A stretch of 64,000 bases of DNA from Schlegelella_A sp963778525 (GTDB lineage Bacteria; Pseudomonadota; Gammaproteobacteria; Burkholderiales; Burkholderiaceae_C), in assembly GCA_963778525.1 (NCBI GenBank), contig CAVZUJ010000005.1, positions 193,536-257,535 of the forward strand, written 5' to 3'. Below, piece by piece: positions 6,321-15,923 of this stretch. Position 1 is the stretch's first letter. Each line of letters starts with the position of its first letter. Under the pieces are notes generated by a model. It had not been told where the DNA came from, searched no databases, and was given only the letters and a program-made list of their open reading frames with translations. The position numbers and the translations under genes were made by a program.

Positions 6321-9319
6321 ATGCCCAACCCCATCATGAAGCGCGGCGCCCTGTTCGGCGCCGCAGCCTTGATCGTTGCTCTGTTGGGTGCCTGCGGCGG
6401 AGGCGGCGACGACAGCGTCACGACGACGACGCCCCCGGCAGGCAACGCCGGCCCGGCCGGGGCGACCATCACTTCGGCCGACGGCAACGCGACGCTCGTC
6501 ATCCCGCCGGGCGCGCTGAGCAGCACGATCACGGTGACCCTGACGCCGGCCACGCCCGCCGACGGCTATGCCGCCGATCCGCAGATCATTCCCGGCACGG
6601 CCTACAAGCTCGACGCACCCGAGATGGCGCTCGCCGCGCCAGCGGCCCTCAGCATTGCCCAGCCGGCGAGCGCTGCCGCGACGGGCAACGCGCATCGGGC
6701 TCACGCACAGGCGATCGTTCCTGCAGCGGGCTTCATCGCCTGCTACATACAAACCTACGATGCGACCCAGCCCAGCAACTACTCGTACATCGCCTACGGG
6801 CCGGGCAACGATGTCCCGTTCACGCCGCAGGCCAACTTCGTCTGTGCCTTCGACCAGGAGTACTACTCGCAAGGCTTTGCCAACGACACCTGTCCGGCCG
6901 GCTGGACCTTTCAATTCGACGACCACTGGACGATTCCAAGCTACTTCACGGACGACTACGAGTTCACGTTCCCGCCGAACTCCGGATCGGGATTCGTGAG
7001 GATCTGCGACCCCGCGCCCGATCCGGCCGTCAACTTCATCTCGCTCGGCGCCTTGAACGCCATCCTCGGGCCGGCCACGACGCCGACGCCGATCCTGACC
7101 ATGGGTCCGCAGGTCCTCGCGCTCTTCATGGACAGCACGCCGCCGGCGGTGCAGCTGAGCAGCACGGTGGTCGATGCCGGCAACGGCATGGTCAAGGTGC
7201 ACTTCCAGGTCACGGCCACGGACAACACCGGCGTCGTCAAGGTCGACTTGTCCGAGCAGTCCGTGGTCAGCGTCAGGCTCGCGACCACGAACACCTTCGC
7301 CTATGTGACGAACAAGGTGGCGACCTTCAGCGCGCCGCCCTATGCGTGGGACTCGGCGCCCATGCCGCCCGACCAGCTCTACGCCGACCATCATTCCTAT
7401 GCCGCGACCGCCTACGACGCGGCCGGCAACAAGGCGTCGGTGGGGCAGCAGTTCAATGCCCAGACGCCGGCAATCACCAGCTTCGTCGCGACTCCGGCAA
7501 CGCTGCCTGCGGGCGGCGGCGACGTGCATCTCACCTGGACGACGCCGGCCGACACGGCCGCCAATTTCTCCGACACGCTCGCCATCGACCAGGGCATCGG
7601 CAACGTGACCGGCTCGGCCGGCGCCACCGCGCACATCACCTCGACCACGACCTTCACGATCACCGGCACCAACCCGTCGGGCACCGGCAGCGCGTCGGTC
7701 ACCGTCACGGTCGCGCCACCGCCGGCGCCGACGATCACGAGCTTCTCGGCAACGCCGACGGCGCTGCCCGCGGGCGGCGGCAACGTCACGCTGGCCTGGA
7801 CGACGAGCGGGGCGAGCACGCTCGCCATCGATCACGGTGTCGGCGCGGTCAGCGGCGACAGCGGCAGCGTCGTCGCCAACGTCACGGCCAGCACGCCGTT
7901 CACGCTCACTGCGAGCAACGCGGGCGGCTCGGCGGCGAGCACCGTCACGGTCGGCTGTCGCGGCGAATGGTGACCGCTTCGTCGATCCCGCGGCCGGCCT
8001 GGACACGAACAACTGCAGCCAGACCGCGCCGTGCAAGTCCATCGCCAAGGCAATGACCGGCGCGTCCAGCGGCGCGACGGTCTGGCTCGCCCCGGGGCTC
8101 TACGCGCCGGCGACCCAGGGCAACGGTGCCACCATCCCGGACGGCGTCGCGCTCAAGGCCAGCACCGCCGGTGCGGCCACGCTCGCCGACGGCGTCACGA
8201 TGTTGGTGGCCGGCTCGTCGGCCATCAACGGCATCGTCCTCGACACCAGCAACTTCGCCTGCGGTGTCATCACCGCCAACGGCACGACCGGCACGCCGAC
8301 GCTGGCCTTGACCGGCGTGCTGATCAAGTGTGCCGGGCGCGATCAACATCGCCGGCAACGTGAGCGCGGTGATGACGCCGGGTGCGCTGGCCAACGCCAG
8401 CTACACGGCGGCGCTGCCCGAGCAGCTTCGAGCGCCATCGTCTCGTTGGCCGGCGCTGCGCAGCTGACGATCCAGGGCGGCATCATCGACGGCAACGGCC
8501 TCGGCGCGCCGGCATTCGGCGGCGGCTTCATCGGTGCGGCCGGAAGCAGCACGCTGACGCTTGTCGGGCGTGACGCTGCGCAATCGCACCGGCACCGGGA
8601 TCGGCCTGTCGGGAACGGCCAGCGTTGTCGTCAACAACAACTCGCTGATCGACGCGGTCGGCGTTGCCGGCAACTGCCCGACCGCCAGCGCCATCGTCGT
8701 CGCCGGCACCGGCCATGTGACCGTCGATCACTCGCAGATCTCGAATGGCGCAGGCGCGGCCATCTACGTGCGCAACAGCACCACTGCGTCGACCATCACG
8801 GTCACGCAGTCGACGATTACGCACATGGTCAACGGCATCACCTCCGAGATCGGCACCGGCTCGACGGCGGTGGTGACGATCAGCGGCTCGAGCTTCACGA
8901 ACAACGCGCGCGGCATCTGGTGGAACGGCTTTGCCGCCGGCAGCTTCGACATCTCGGGATCGACCTTCACCGGCAACACGGTCACCGGCATCGACTACGA
9001 GGGCTTCGGCTCGCTGAAGCTGCGCAACAGCACGGTGTCGAGCAACAGCGGCCAGGGCATGGTGCTCTTCACCAATCCCGTCGTCGACCTCGGCACGGCG
9101 GCCGATCCGGGCGGGAACACGCTGACGGGCAACACGTCGACGAGCTTGCAGATGAGCCTGAGCAGCCTGGGCACCGTCCATGCGGCGGGCAACACCTGGA
9201 ACCCGAACGTGCAGGGTGCCGATGCGAACGGGCACTACCCGACGCCGACGGTGAAGACCGGGCCGGCCGCCAGCGGCACGAACTACCAGATCAGCAATGC
9301 CAGCGTGCTGAGCCTCTAG
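6321..9319 (+). CDS. Large lipoprotein with Ig-like repeats and a DUF1565/right-handed beta-helix region (several frame changes)
   Basis: The ATG at 6321 has an AGGAG site and begins a lipoprotein signal ending in the lipobox LLGAC, followed by GGGGDDS. Residues about 15-380 form the main extracellular part. Two tandem repeats follow (each starting ITSF-AT-ATLPAGGG or close to it). From about 7970 the sequence GDRFVDPAAGLDTNNCSQ opens a DUF1565-type domain, then Ser/Thr/Asn/Gly-rich beta-helix coils run to the stop at 9319. The frame must change near 7953, 8336, 8427 and 8561; correcting one base at each restores continuity. It is probably an outer-membrane-anchored surface protein. Either the assembly has errors here or the gene is decaying. 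Confidence 0.7.
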
Positions 9320-9383
9320 TCGTCATGGGGCACGCGACGGCGCGGCCACCGGATCGAGCTTCGCGCCGCGTCCCGCGCGCGAT

Positions 9384-9734
9384 CTACTTCGAGCCGCCGA
9401 TCGCCGCCGCGACGCTGCGCCGGGGCCGCGTCGGGCTGGGCAGGCGAGGCAGGGTGAGCAAGCTGTCGTGTGTCGTGGCGACCCGGGCCGATTCGAGATG
9501 GCCGCGCACGCGCCGGCCGAGCAGCGCTGCGACGATGTTCGGTCCGCGCTCGGGCACCGGCACGATGTCGATGCGCCCCGTCGGCGCGACCGTGTAGTAC
9601 TTGCAGCGGCGGGCCCAGAGGTCTTCGACGGCGTGCTGCTTGGGCATGGCGCCGCCCACGGTCCAGACGTGCGTGATGTGTTGCAGCTCGTTGCCGCCAT
9701 CGAGCGAGACGGCGATGATCCGTACATCCGACAT
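9384..9734 (-). CDS. DUF3892-like small protein
   Basis: A 116-residue protein starting MSDVRIIAVSLDGGNELQHI. The N terminus, the ITHVWTV segment and the later LTLPRLPSPT resemble DUF3892 proteins, in which a short variable beta core ends with a leucine-proline-arginine motif. Function is unknown. There is no signal peptide or membrane helix. The last 20 residues look disordered. The ribosome site is poor. It converges on the large lipoprotein gene. Confidence 0.55.
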   Translation of the reverse strand: MSDVRIIAVSLDGGNELQHITHVWTVGGAMPKQHAVEDLWARRCKYYTVAPTGRIDIVPVPERGPNIVAALLGRRVRGHLESARVATTHDSLLTLPRLPSPTRPRRSVAAAIGGSK

Positions 9735-9901
9735 GGAAGAGACCCAGACAAGTCACATCGAAACAAATCGTATTCGGCGCGCTTGTTCCGGATGCACCGC
9801 TCATGCCCCGGCCGCCGCAAAGCGTGAACCGCTTCTCGACTTCTCGCGGAACGGGCGTCGGCAAGCCCGGCGATGCTCGGCCTCTTGCGACGCTGCGCGC
9901 G

Positions 9902-10600
9902 CTACACGTGCAGGTGGGCGAGCAGCTGCTCGCGCCCGACCTCGCCGCGCTGCCCGGCAAGCACGACCCGGCCTTGCTCGATGACGAGGTAGCGGTCGGC
10001 GATCAGCTCGGCGAACGCGAGGTTCTGCTCGACCACGATCACCGCCGTGCCGGCAGCCTTGGCGGCGTTGATGAGCTCGGCCATGTGCAGGATGTTCTCC
10101 CACTGCACGCCTTCGCTCGGCTCGTCGAGCAGGAGCAGCGGCTGCGCTTCGGCCAGGCCGCGCACCAGGGAGAGGATCTTCTTCTCGCCGCCCGAGAGCG
10201 TGCCGGCGTGCTGGCCGAGGCGGCGCGGCAGGATCGGGAAGCGCGTGAAGAGCGCTTCGAACGGTGCCAGGCTGCGGTCCCGGCGCATCAGCGTGAGGTT
10301 GTCGCGCACGCTCAGGTTGTCGAAGACCGGCCGCTCCTGCGGGCAATAGCTGATGCCGAGGGCGCGTCGGCGCAGCGGGTCGGCCTGCTCGATGGCGTTG
10401 CCGTCGAAGCGGATCGTGCCGGCGCGGCACGCCACTTCGCCGAACAGCATCTTCAGCAGCGTGCTCTTGCCGACGCCGTTGCGGCCGATCACGCCCAGCA
10501 CCTGGCCTGCGGCAACCGCGCCGGCGACACCGCGCACGACGTCGACGCCGCCGTAGCCGCCGGCCAGGCCCTCGAAGTCGAGGCGGGGCGGGGCGCTCAT
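9902..10600 (-). CDS. Liv/Urt-type ABC transporter ATP-binding protein (LivF/UrtE-like)
   Basis: A 232-residue cytosolic ATPase. Walker A is GRNGVGKST at about residue 39, the Q-loop lies in YCPQERPVF, the signature is LSGGEKK at about residue 135, and Walker B is LLLLDEPSEG. EQNLAFAELIADRYLVIEQG is the typical LivF/UrtE ending. The gene starts inside the stop of the fused permease-ATPase gene (ATGA overlap at 10597-10600), so it is translationally coupled and is the last gene of the amidase/urea-type importer operon. UrtE in cyanobacteria belongs to a urea importer; the substrate here is inferred to be an amide or amine. Confidence 0.9.
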   Translation of the reverse strand: MSAPPRLDFEGLAGGYGGVDVVRGVAGAVAAGQVLGVIGRNGVGKSTLLKMLFGEVACRAGTIRFDGNAIEQADPLRRRALGISYCPQERPVFDNLSVRDNLTLMRRDRSLAPFEALFTRFPILPRRLGQHAGTLSGGEKKILSLVRGLAEAQPLLLLDEPSEGVQWENILHMAELINAAKAAGTAVIVVEQNLAFAELIADRYLVIEQGRVVLAGQRGEVGREQLLAHLHV

Positions 10601-12330
10601 TTTTCGGCCCCGACGTAGACGGCGCGCACCGCCGCGCTGGCCTGCACCTCGGCAACGCTGCCTTCGGCCAGGAGGCTGCCGTTGTGCAGCACGAACACGT
10701 GCTCGGCAAGCTCGCGCACCAGGCTCATGTCGTGCTCGATGACGACGATCGTGGCGCCACGCCGCTCGCTCGCCCAGCGGATGACGGCGATCACCTGGGC
10801 CGTCTCCTGCGGCGAGAGGCCGGCGCAGGGCTCGTCGAGCAGCAGCAGGCGCGGCTCGCCCAGCAGCGCCATCGAGAGCTCCAGGATCTGCCGCTCGCCA
10901 TGCGAAAGCTGCGAGGCCGTGCGGCCCGCGTCGGCCAGAAACGGATAGCGTTCCTCGAGCGCTTCGAGGATGGGGCTCGTCCAGCGGCGCGAGCGCGGCC
11001 GGAGCTGGTCGAGCGCGCCGGCGCGTCCGCTCCACAGAGCGATGGCGATGTTGTCGGCGATCGTCAGGGCCGGGAAGACGGAAGGGATCTGGAACTTGCG
11101 GCCCACGCCCAGGCGCATGACGCGATGCGTCGGCAGGCGGCGCAGGGACTGGCCGTCGAAGACGACGCTGCCGTTTTGCGCCGGCAGCTCGCCGGTGAGC
11201 ATGTTGAAGGTCGAGGTCTTGCCGGCGCCGTTCGGGCCGATCACGCAGAAGATGCCGGGCCGGTCGAAGCGCAGCGACAAGCGGTCGAGGATGGTGACCT
11301 CGCCGATCCTGACATCGACACCCTCGATCGCCAGCTGCGCCACGCTGCTGGCGCCGGCGCGCGGCGGCGCGGCGATGCGCGCGGCCGGCCTGGCGCGGCG
11401 GCCCAGGCGCCGCTCGAGCGGCGCGAAGATGCCGATCAGTCCCTGCGGAAAGAGCAGGACGACGACGATGAAGACGATCGCGATCGAGATCTCCCAGAAC
11501 TGGAAGCGGTCGCGCAGGCTGCTCGTGAGCGCGCCGATGAGGATGGCGCCCAGCACCGGACCGAGCAGGCGCCCGCGCCCGCCGACCGCCGCCCAGATCA
11601 CGAGGTCGGCCGAGAGCAGGAAGCCGCAGAGCTGCGGCGTCACCAGGCCTTGCTGCGGCGCGTAGATCGCGCCGCCGATGCCGGCAAGCAAGCCGCTGAC
11701 GCCGAAGGCGATGGCCTTCAATCGATTCGTGTCGAAGCCGAACATGACGACCCGGCGCTCGTTGTGCGACAGGGCCGCCCACAGCACGCCGAGCGGCGAG
11801 CGATAGAGCCACGCGACCATCGTCGTCGAGAGCACGAGCGCGACCGCGGCGACGTAGTAGGCCGCCGTGTAGCTGTCGAGACCCGGCAGGCCCGGAATGC
11901 CTTTCAAGCCGTTGAAGCCGCCGGTCACCGACTCCCAGTTGTTGGCGAGCTGGAAGGCGAGCAGCGAGAGCGCCAGCGTGATCATCGAGAAGTACGGGCC
12001 GCTTTCGCCGCGCCGGCGAAACACCAGGGTGCCGATCAGGAAGGCGAGCAGGCCCGAGGCGATCGCCGCGAGCGGCAACAGCAGCACGAGCAGCCACGGG
12101 CTTTGCTCGAAGGCGATCAGGGCCAGCCCCGACAGGTAGGCCGAGAGGCCGAAGAAGAGGCCCTGCCCCAGGGGAAGGAAGCCGGCGCGGCCCCAGCACA
12201 GGCCGAGGCCGAGGGCGGCGATGGCGTAGAGGTAGAGCAGGCCGAGCTGGTAGGCCCAGAACTCCCCGACGGCGAACGGCAGCAGCAACAGCGCCGCGAC
12301 CCCGGCGCTAGCCCTGAGCATGGATGCCAC
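10597..12330 (-). CDS. Fused ABC transporter permease-ATPase (LivM/UrtC-like plus LivG/UrtD-like)
   Basis: A 577-residue protein. Residues 1-305 carry many hydrophobic segments and the LivM-type signature around GAIYAPQQGLVTPQ and GGRGRLLGPVLGA. A short Arg/Ala/Pro-rich linker (about 306-330) leads into an ATPase domain with Walker A GPNGAGKT (about 365), a Q-loop at GRKFQIPSVF, signature LSHGERQ and Walker B LLLLDEPCAG. Permease and ATPase are normally separate proteins, but reading is continuous here with no sign of a frame error. The start at 12330 overlaps the end of the LivH-like gene by 23 bases; an ATG at 12321 is an alternative. It is the core of the amidase-linked importer. Confidence 0.88.
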   Translation of the reverse strand: MASMLRASAGVAALLLLPFAVGEFWAYQLGLLYLYAIAALGLGLCWGRAGFLPLGQGLFFGLSAYLSGLALIAFEQSPWLLVLLLPLAAIASGLLAFLIGTLVFRRRGESGPYFSMITLALSLLAFQLANNWESVTGGFNGLKGIPGLPGLDSYTAAYYVAAVALVLSTTMVAWLYRSPLGVLWAALSHNERRVVMFGFDTNRLKAIAFGVSGLLAGIGGAIYAPQQGLVTPQLCGFLLSADLVIWAAVGGRGRLLGPVLGAILIGALTSSLRDRFQFWEISIAIVFIVVVLLFPQGLIGIFAPLERRLGRRARPAARIAAPPRAGASSVAQLAIEGVDVRIGEVTILDRLSLRFDRPGIFCVIGPNGAGKTSTFNMLTGELPAQNGSVVFDGQSLRRLPTHRVMRLGVGRKFQIPSVFPALTIADNIAIALWSGRAGALDQLRPRSRRWTSPILEALEERYPFLADAGRTASQLSHGERQILELSMALLGEPRLLLLDEPCAGLSPQETAQVIAVIRWASERRGATIVVIEHDMSLVRELAEHVFVLHNGSLLAEGSVAEVQASAAVRAVYVGAEK

Positions 12331-13162
12331 GCGGCCGCAGCCAGAGGAAGAGGATGGCCAGGGCCAGCACCGAGAAGTAGCCGCCGGTGCTGTCGATGAC
12401 GGCCGAGACGACGCTGTTGGTGCCGCCGATGACGGTCGCGCCGGTGAGCAGTCCGCCGACGCTGCCGAGGCCGCCGACCACGAGCACGAAGAACGACATC
12501 AGGATGTGGTCGAGCCCCATGAACGGCTGCACCGGCGTGAGGGGCGCGATCAGGACGCCTGCGAGGCCGGCCAGGCAGGTGCCGACGACGAAGGTCGCGG
12601 CGGCATAGTGGCGCACCGGGATGCCGAGCGCGCGCGCGAGATCGGGGTTGCCCACCATCGCCTTGATGCGCGTGCCGGTGCGGCTCCTGCCGTACCAGAG
12701 CACGAGGCCGCCGAGGACCGCCGCGCTGACGGCGATGAGCACCAGCCGATACGTCGGGTAGGTGGCCCCGAGCACGTCGACGGTCCCGCCGATCGGCTCC
12801 TTCAGGCTCTTGTAGCCGAGGCCGAACATCGCCTCCGCGCATTTGCGCAGCAGCAGGCTCAGGCCCCAGGTGACGACGAGCGTGTCGAACGGCCGGTCGT
12901 AGAGCGGCCGGATCAGCCAGCGCTCGACCGCGAAGCCGAGCACGGCGCAGATCGCGAGCGCGAGCGGGATCGCCGCGACATAGGGCCAGCCGCTCGCCTG
13001 CACGACGTAGGCGCAGTAGGCGCCGATCATCACCAGCTCGCCGTGCGCGATGTTGAGCACGCCCAGCAGGCCCAGCACCACCGCCAGGCCGAGGGCGATG
13101 ATCGCCAGCGAGGCGATGCCGTAGAGCGCGTTCAGCGCCTGCGTGACGAGCACCGGCTCCAT
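12308..13162 (-). CDS. Liv/Urt-type ABC transporter permease (LivH/UrtB-like)
   Basis: A 284-residue inner-membrane protein with about eight hydrophobic segments. LGVLNIAHGELVMIGAY near residue 33 is the hallmark N-terminal motif of LivH/UrtB permeases, and GLGSVGGLLTGA near residue 230 is the conserved cytoplasmic loop that contacts the ATPase. It starts 39 bases after the binding-protein gene ends and overlaps the fused permease-ATPase gene. With these partners it should form the channel for the substrate of the amide-type receptor. Confidence 0.88.
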   Translation of the reverse strand: MEPVLVTQALNALYGIASLAIIALGLAVVLGLLGVLNIAHGELVMIGAYCAYVVQASGWPYVAAIPLALAICAVLGFAVERWLIRPLYDRPFDTLVVTWGLSLLLRKCAEAMFGLGYKSLKEPIGGTVDVLGATYPTYRLVLIAVSAAVLGGLVLWYGRSRTGTRIKAMVGNPDLARALGIPVRHYAAATFVVGTCLAGLAGVLIAPLTPVQPFMGLDHILMSFFVLVVGGLGSVGGLLTGATVIGGTNSVVSAVIDSTGGYFSVLALAILFLWLRPRGIHAQG

Positions 13163-13201
13163 CGCCGGTGCCTCAGGCGAAGCTCAGCGCGCCGCCGCGC
13201 A

Positions 13202-14383
13202 TCAGACCTTGCAGGCGGTGCCGCTCTTGATCGCCTTGATGGTCTTGATGACCTCGAACTCGGTGCCCTTGCATTGCGCCAGGTACATGTCCTTGTCGAC
13301 CTGGCGGCCGCGCATCGTCACCGGGCCCGAGGCGCCGGTGAAGGTGAGCCCTTCGGAGGCGGCCATGAGCTTCTTCTCGTCGACCGCGCCGGCCTTGTCG
13401 AACATCGCCTTGGCCAGCATCAGGGCCGAATAGCAATCGGCGCCGATGGTGGCCAGCTGCGGTGCCTTGGCGCCGTACTTGGCCATGTACTCGGCCTTGA
13501 ACTTCTTCGCGCCTTCGGACGTGCCGTTGGCGAAGTAGCCCATGCACGAATAGAGGTTGCCGCTGTTCTCGGCGCCCACGCCCATCAGCGTGTTCTCCTC
13601 GAGCAGGAGCGAGAGGCGGGCGATGCTCTTGTCGAGGCCGAAGCCGGCGAAGGTGCGGTTGAAGTTGACGTTGTCGGCGCCGACCAGGGTGCAGATCACG
13701 GCGTCGGGCTTGGCCGACTTGATCCGCGTCACCGCCTCCTCGAACTTGTTCGGCGCGCCGAACGGCACGTACTCCTCGCCGATCACCTTGCCGCCGTTGG
13801 CGGCGACGAACTTCTTCACCTGGTCGTTGACCTTGTGCGGCCAGACGTAGTCGTCGCCGATCAGGTGGAAGGTCTTGGCCTTCTTCTCCTTCGACAGGAA
13901 CTCGATCGCCGGCTGCGCCTGCTGCGGCGGCGTCTCGCCGAGGCAGTAGACGTTGGGCGAGCACTCGCCGCCTTCGTAGACCGGCGAGTAGATGTAGGCC
14001 GTCTTGCCCTTGATCGTGGCGATGTTGGCCTCGCGCGTGGCGCTGTCGTGCGAGCCGATGAAGAGGTCGACCTTCTCCTCGAGCATCAGGCGCACCGCCG
14101 ACTTCGCGGTCTCGGCCGGCGGGCCGCCGGCGTCGGTGGGGAACAGCACGACCTTGCGGCCCATGATGCCGCCGGCCGCGTTGATCTTCTCGGCCGCGAG
14201 ATCGGCGCAGGCCTTCTGCGTCGGCCCGAACAGCGACGCCGGGCCGCTGAGCGCGATGAAGAGGCCGATCTTGAAATCCTTCGCTTGCCCGAAGGCCGAG
14301 CCGACCCAGCCGGTGCCCAGCACCGCGGTGCCGGCAGCGGCTGAAATGATGCGACGGCGGGCGGGAATGAATTCGTGGCTCAT
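13202..14383 (-). CDS. UrtA/AmiC-type substrate-binding protein of an ABC importer
   Basis: A 393-residue periplasmic protein whose ATG has a strong GGAGGT site. The N terminus (RRRIISAAAGTAVLGTGWVG) is a twin-arginine-like signal. The mature domain opens KIGLFIALSGPASLFGPTQ and shows landmarks of the urea/short-chain-amide receptor group: AAGGIMGRKV, the DAGGPPAETAKSAVRLM block and LIGDDYVWPHKVN. The group includes UrtA and the amide sensor AmiC (family knowledge). It sits 35 bases after the amidase and 39 before the permease, so it is in the same operon. A short-chain amide, urea or related nitrogen compound is the likely ligand. Confidence 0.88.
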   Translation of the reverse strand: MSHEFIPARRRIISAAAGTAVLGTGWVGSAFGQAKDFKIGLFIALSGPASLFGPTQKACADLAAEKINAAGGIMGRKVVLFPTDAGGPPAETAKSAVRLMLEEKVDLFIGSHDSATREANIATIKGKTAYIYSPVYEGGECSPNVYCLGETPPQQAQPAIEFLSKEKKAKTFHLIGDDYVWPHKVNDQVKKFVAANGGKVIGEEYVPFGAPNKFEEAVTRIKSAKPDAVICTLVGADNVNFNRTFAGFGLDKSIARLSLLLEENTLMGVGAENSGNLYSCMGYFANGTSEGAKKFKAEYMAKYGAKAPQLATIGADCYSALMLAKAMFDKAGAVDEKKLMAASEGLTFTGASGPVTMRGRQVDKDMYLAQCKGTEFEVIKTIKAIKSGTACKV

Positions 14384-14418
14384 GGGTGACCTCCAGTGGA
14401 TTTTGTTGCTGTCTCGAC

Positions 14419-15832
14419 TCAAAGCTTCGGTTCGGCGATCTTCGGCAGGATCCGCTCGACGGCGGCTGCGATGGCGAGCAGGCGCGCGTCGCCATTCTCG
14501 CTGCCATCGAGCTCGATGCCGAGCGGCAAACCCGAGGCCGTGAGCGCTGCCGGCAGGCTGATGCCCGGAATGCCGGCGACGCTGCCCGGGCTCGAATTGC
14601 GGATGAAGGTGATGAAGGTCGGCACCTGTTCGCCGTTCAGCATCACCGTCTCGTCCTGGCCGATCGGCGCGGCCGGCAGCGGCGTGCTCGGGAAGACGAC
14701 GGCGGCCACGTCGTGGCGGCGGAAGTGGTCGCGATAGGCCGCCTGCAGCTGCGGCCGCAGCACGTCGAGGGCATGGCGATAGGCGGCTTCGGGGATCGCG
14801 CCTTCGCCGTGCAGGCTCTGCAGCATGCCCTTCACGTCGGGGCTGGCGCATTGCGCCACGAGCTCGGGATAGCGCATCGCCAGGCCGTGCCCGCTCAGGT
14901 AGGCGTTGAGGTCGGTGACGGTTTCGTAGAGCGCGATCGGAAAGCCGGCCTCGGCGTCGAGCCTGCCGACGTCGGCAATGTCGGCCTCGACCAGCACCGC
15001 GCCGGCGTCCTTCAGGCGCACCAGCACTTCTTCCATCAGGCGGCCGGTCTCGGCGTCGAGCGGCGACCAGAAGTGGCCGCGCGGCACGCCCAGGCGCAGG
15101 CCTTTCAGGTCGGCCAGCGCCGGCGCTGCGCGGGCTGCCGGTGACGACGTGGTCGAGCAGCACGCAATCGGCGACGCTGCGCGTCATCGGCCCGGGCGTG
15201 TCGCGGGTGTGCGAGATGGGCACGACGCCGGCCTGCGACCAGCGCCCGGTCGTCGGTCGAAAGCCGACGATGCCGCACAGGGCGGCCGGCACGCGCACCG
15301 AGCCGCCGGTGTCGGAGCCGATGCCGCCCGGCACGATGCGGGCACCGACGGCAACGCCGACACCGCCGCTCGAGCCGCCGGGAATGCGGCTCGGGTCGTA
15401 CGGATTGCGCGCCGCGCCGAAGCCGGCGTTGTTGTTGGTGATGCCGTACGCGAGCTCGTGCAGGTTCGTCTTGCCGAAGGCGATCGCGCCGGCGTCGAAG
15501 AGCTTCTGCACGACGGCGGCGTTGCGTTTCGGGCGGCTGCCCTTCAGGCCCGGCGTGCCGCCGGTGGTCGGCATGTCGGCGGTGTCGAGGTTGTCCTTCA
15601 GGGCCAGCGGCACGCCGTGCAGCGGCCCGAGCGCGCCTGCGCCGGCGGCCCGGCGCGCGTCGGCGGCACGCGCCGCGGCGCGCACCTGCTCGGCATCGAA
15701 GTGGATGAAGGCATTCAGCCCGGCCGCCTTCGCGGCCTGCGCCAGCAGGGCCTCGGCATAGGCGACGGCGGTCATCTCGCCGCGTTCCATCGCCGCGGCG
15801 GCAGCCGTGATCGTCAAGCGCGTTGCATCCAT
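14419..15832 (-). CDS. Amidase-signature hydrolase (one frameshift)
   Basis: About 470 residues after joining two frames near 15140, where one extra base after ACCGGC breaks the reading. The ATG at 15832 has a GAGGAG site. The Ser-cisSer-Lys triad is visible: the lysine in ALKDNLDT, the first serine in PGGSSGG and the nucleophile in GSDTGGSVRVPAALCG. The family hydrolyses amides to acid plus ammonia. The downstream half (VPRGHFWSPLDAETG onward) is normal for the family. It heads an operon with an amide-type importer, so it probably acts on the imported amide. Without correction it would be a fragment of about 240 residues, lacking the C-terminal half. Confidence 0.82.
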
Positions 15833-15881
15833 CGTTGCTCCTCGAACCGTTTCATGTTGCGGCCCTGCGCAGGCCGCCGCT

Positions 15882-15899
15882 ATCCTCAAGATAGAGGAT
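15882..15899. promoter_or_regulatory. Inverted repeat in the amidase-luxR divergent promoter region
   Basis: ATCCTC-aagata-GAGGAT is a perfect 6+6 inverted repeat with a 6-base spacer. It lies in the 91-base gap between the divergent amidase operon and the LuxR-type gene, 25 bases upstream of the regulator's ATG. Its place and dyad symmetry suit an operator for that regulator, controlling both directions. This is inference from position only. Confidence 0.45.
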
Positions 15900-15923
15900 G
15901 ATTCTCTTCTTTGCGGAGGCCCC

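Noticed and set aside
6105..8048. 647-codon minus-strand open frame opposite the large lipoprotein gene
   Set aside because: It is arginine-rich, low complexity, and has no recognisable domain; the plus strand encodes a lipoprotein with a clear signal.
10684..12399. 571-codon plus-strand frame opposite the fused permease-ATPase gene
   Set aside because: It is a shadow frame of a conserved gene, rich in Gln/Arg/Asp with no domain.
12320..14344. 674-codon plus-strand open frame opposite the LivH and binding-protein genes
   Set aside because: It is antisense to two well-conserved genes, and its His/Arg/Ala/Glu-rich composition is typical of reverse-strand frames in GC-rich DNA.
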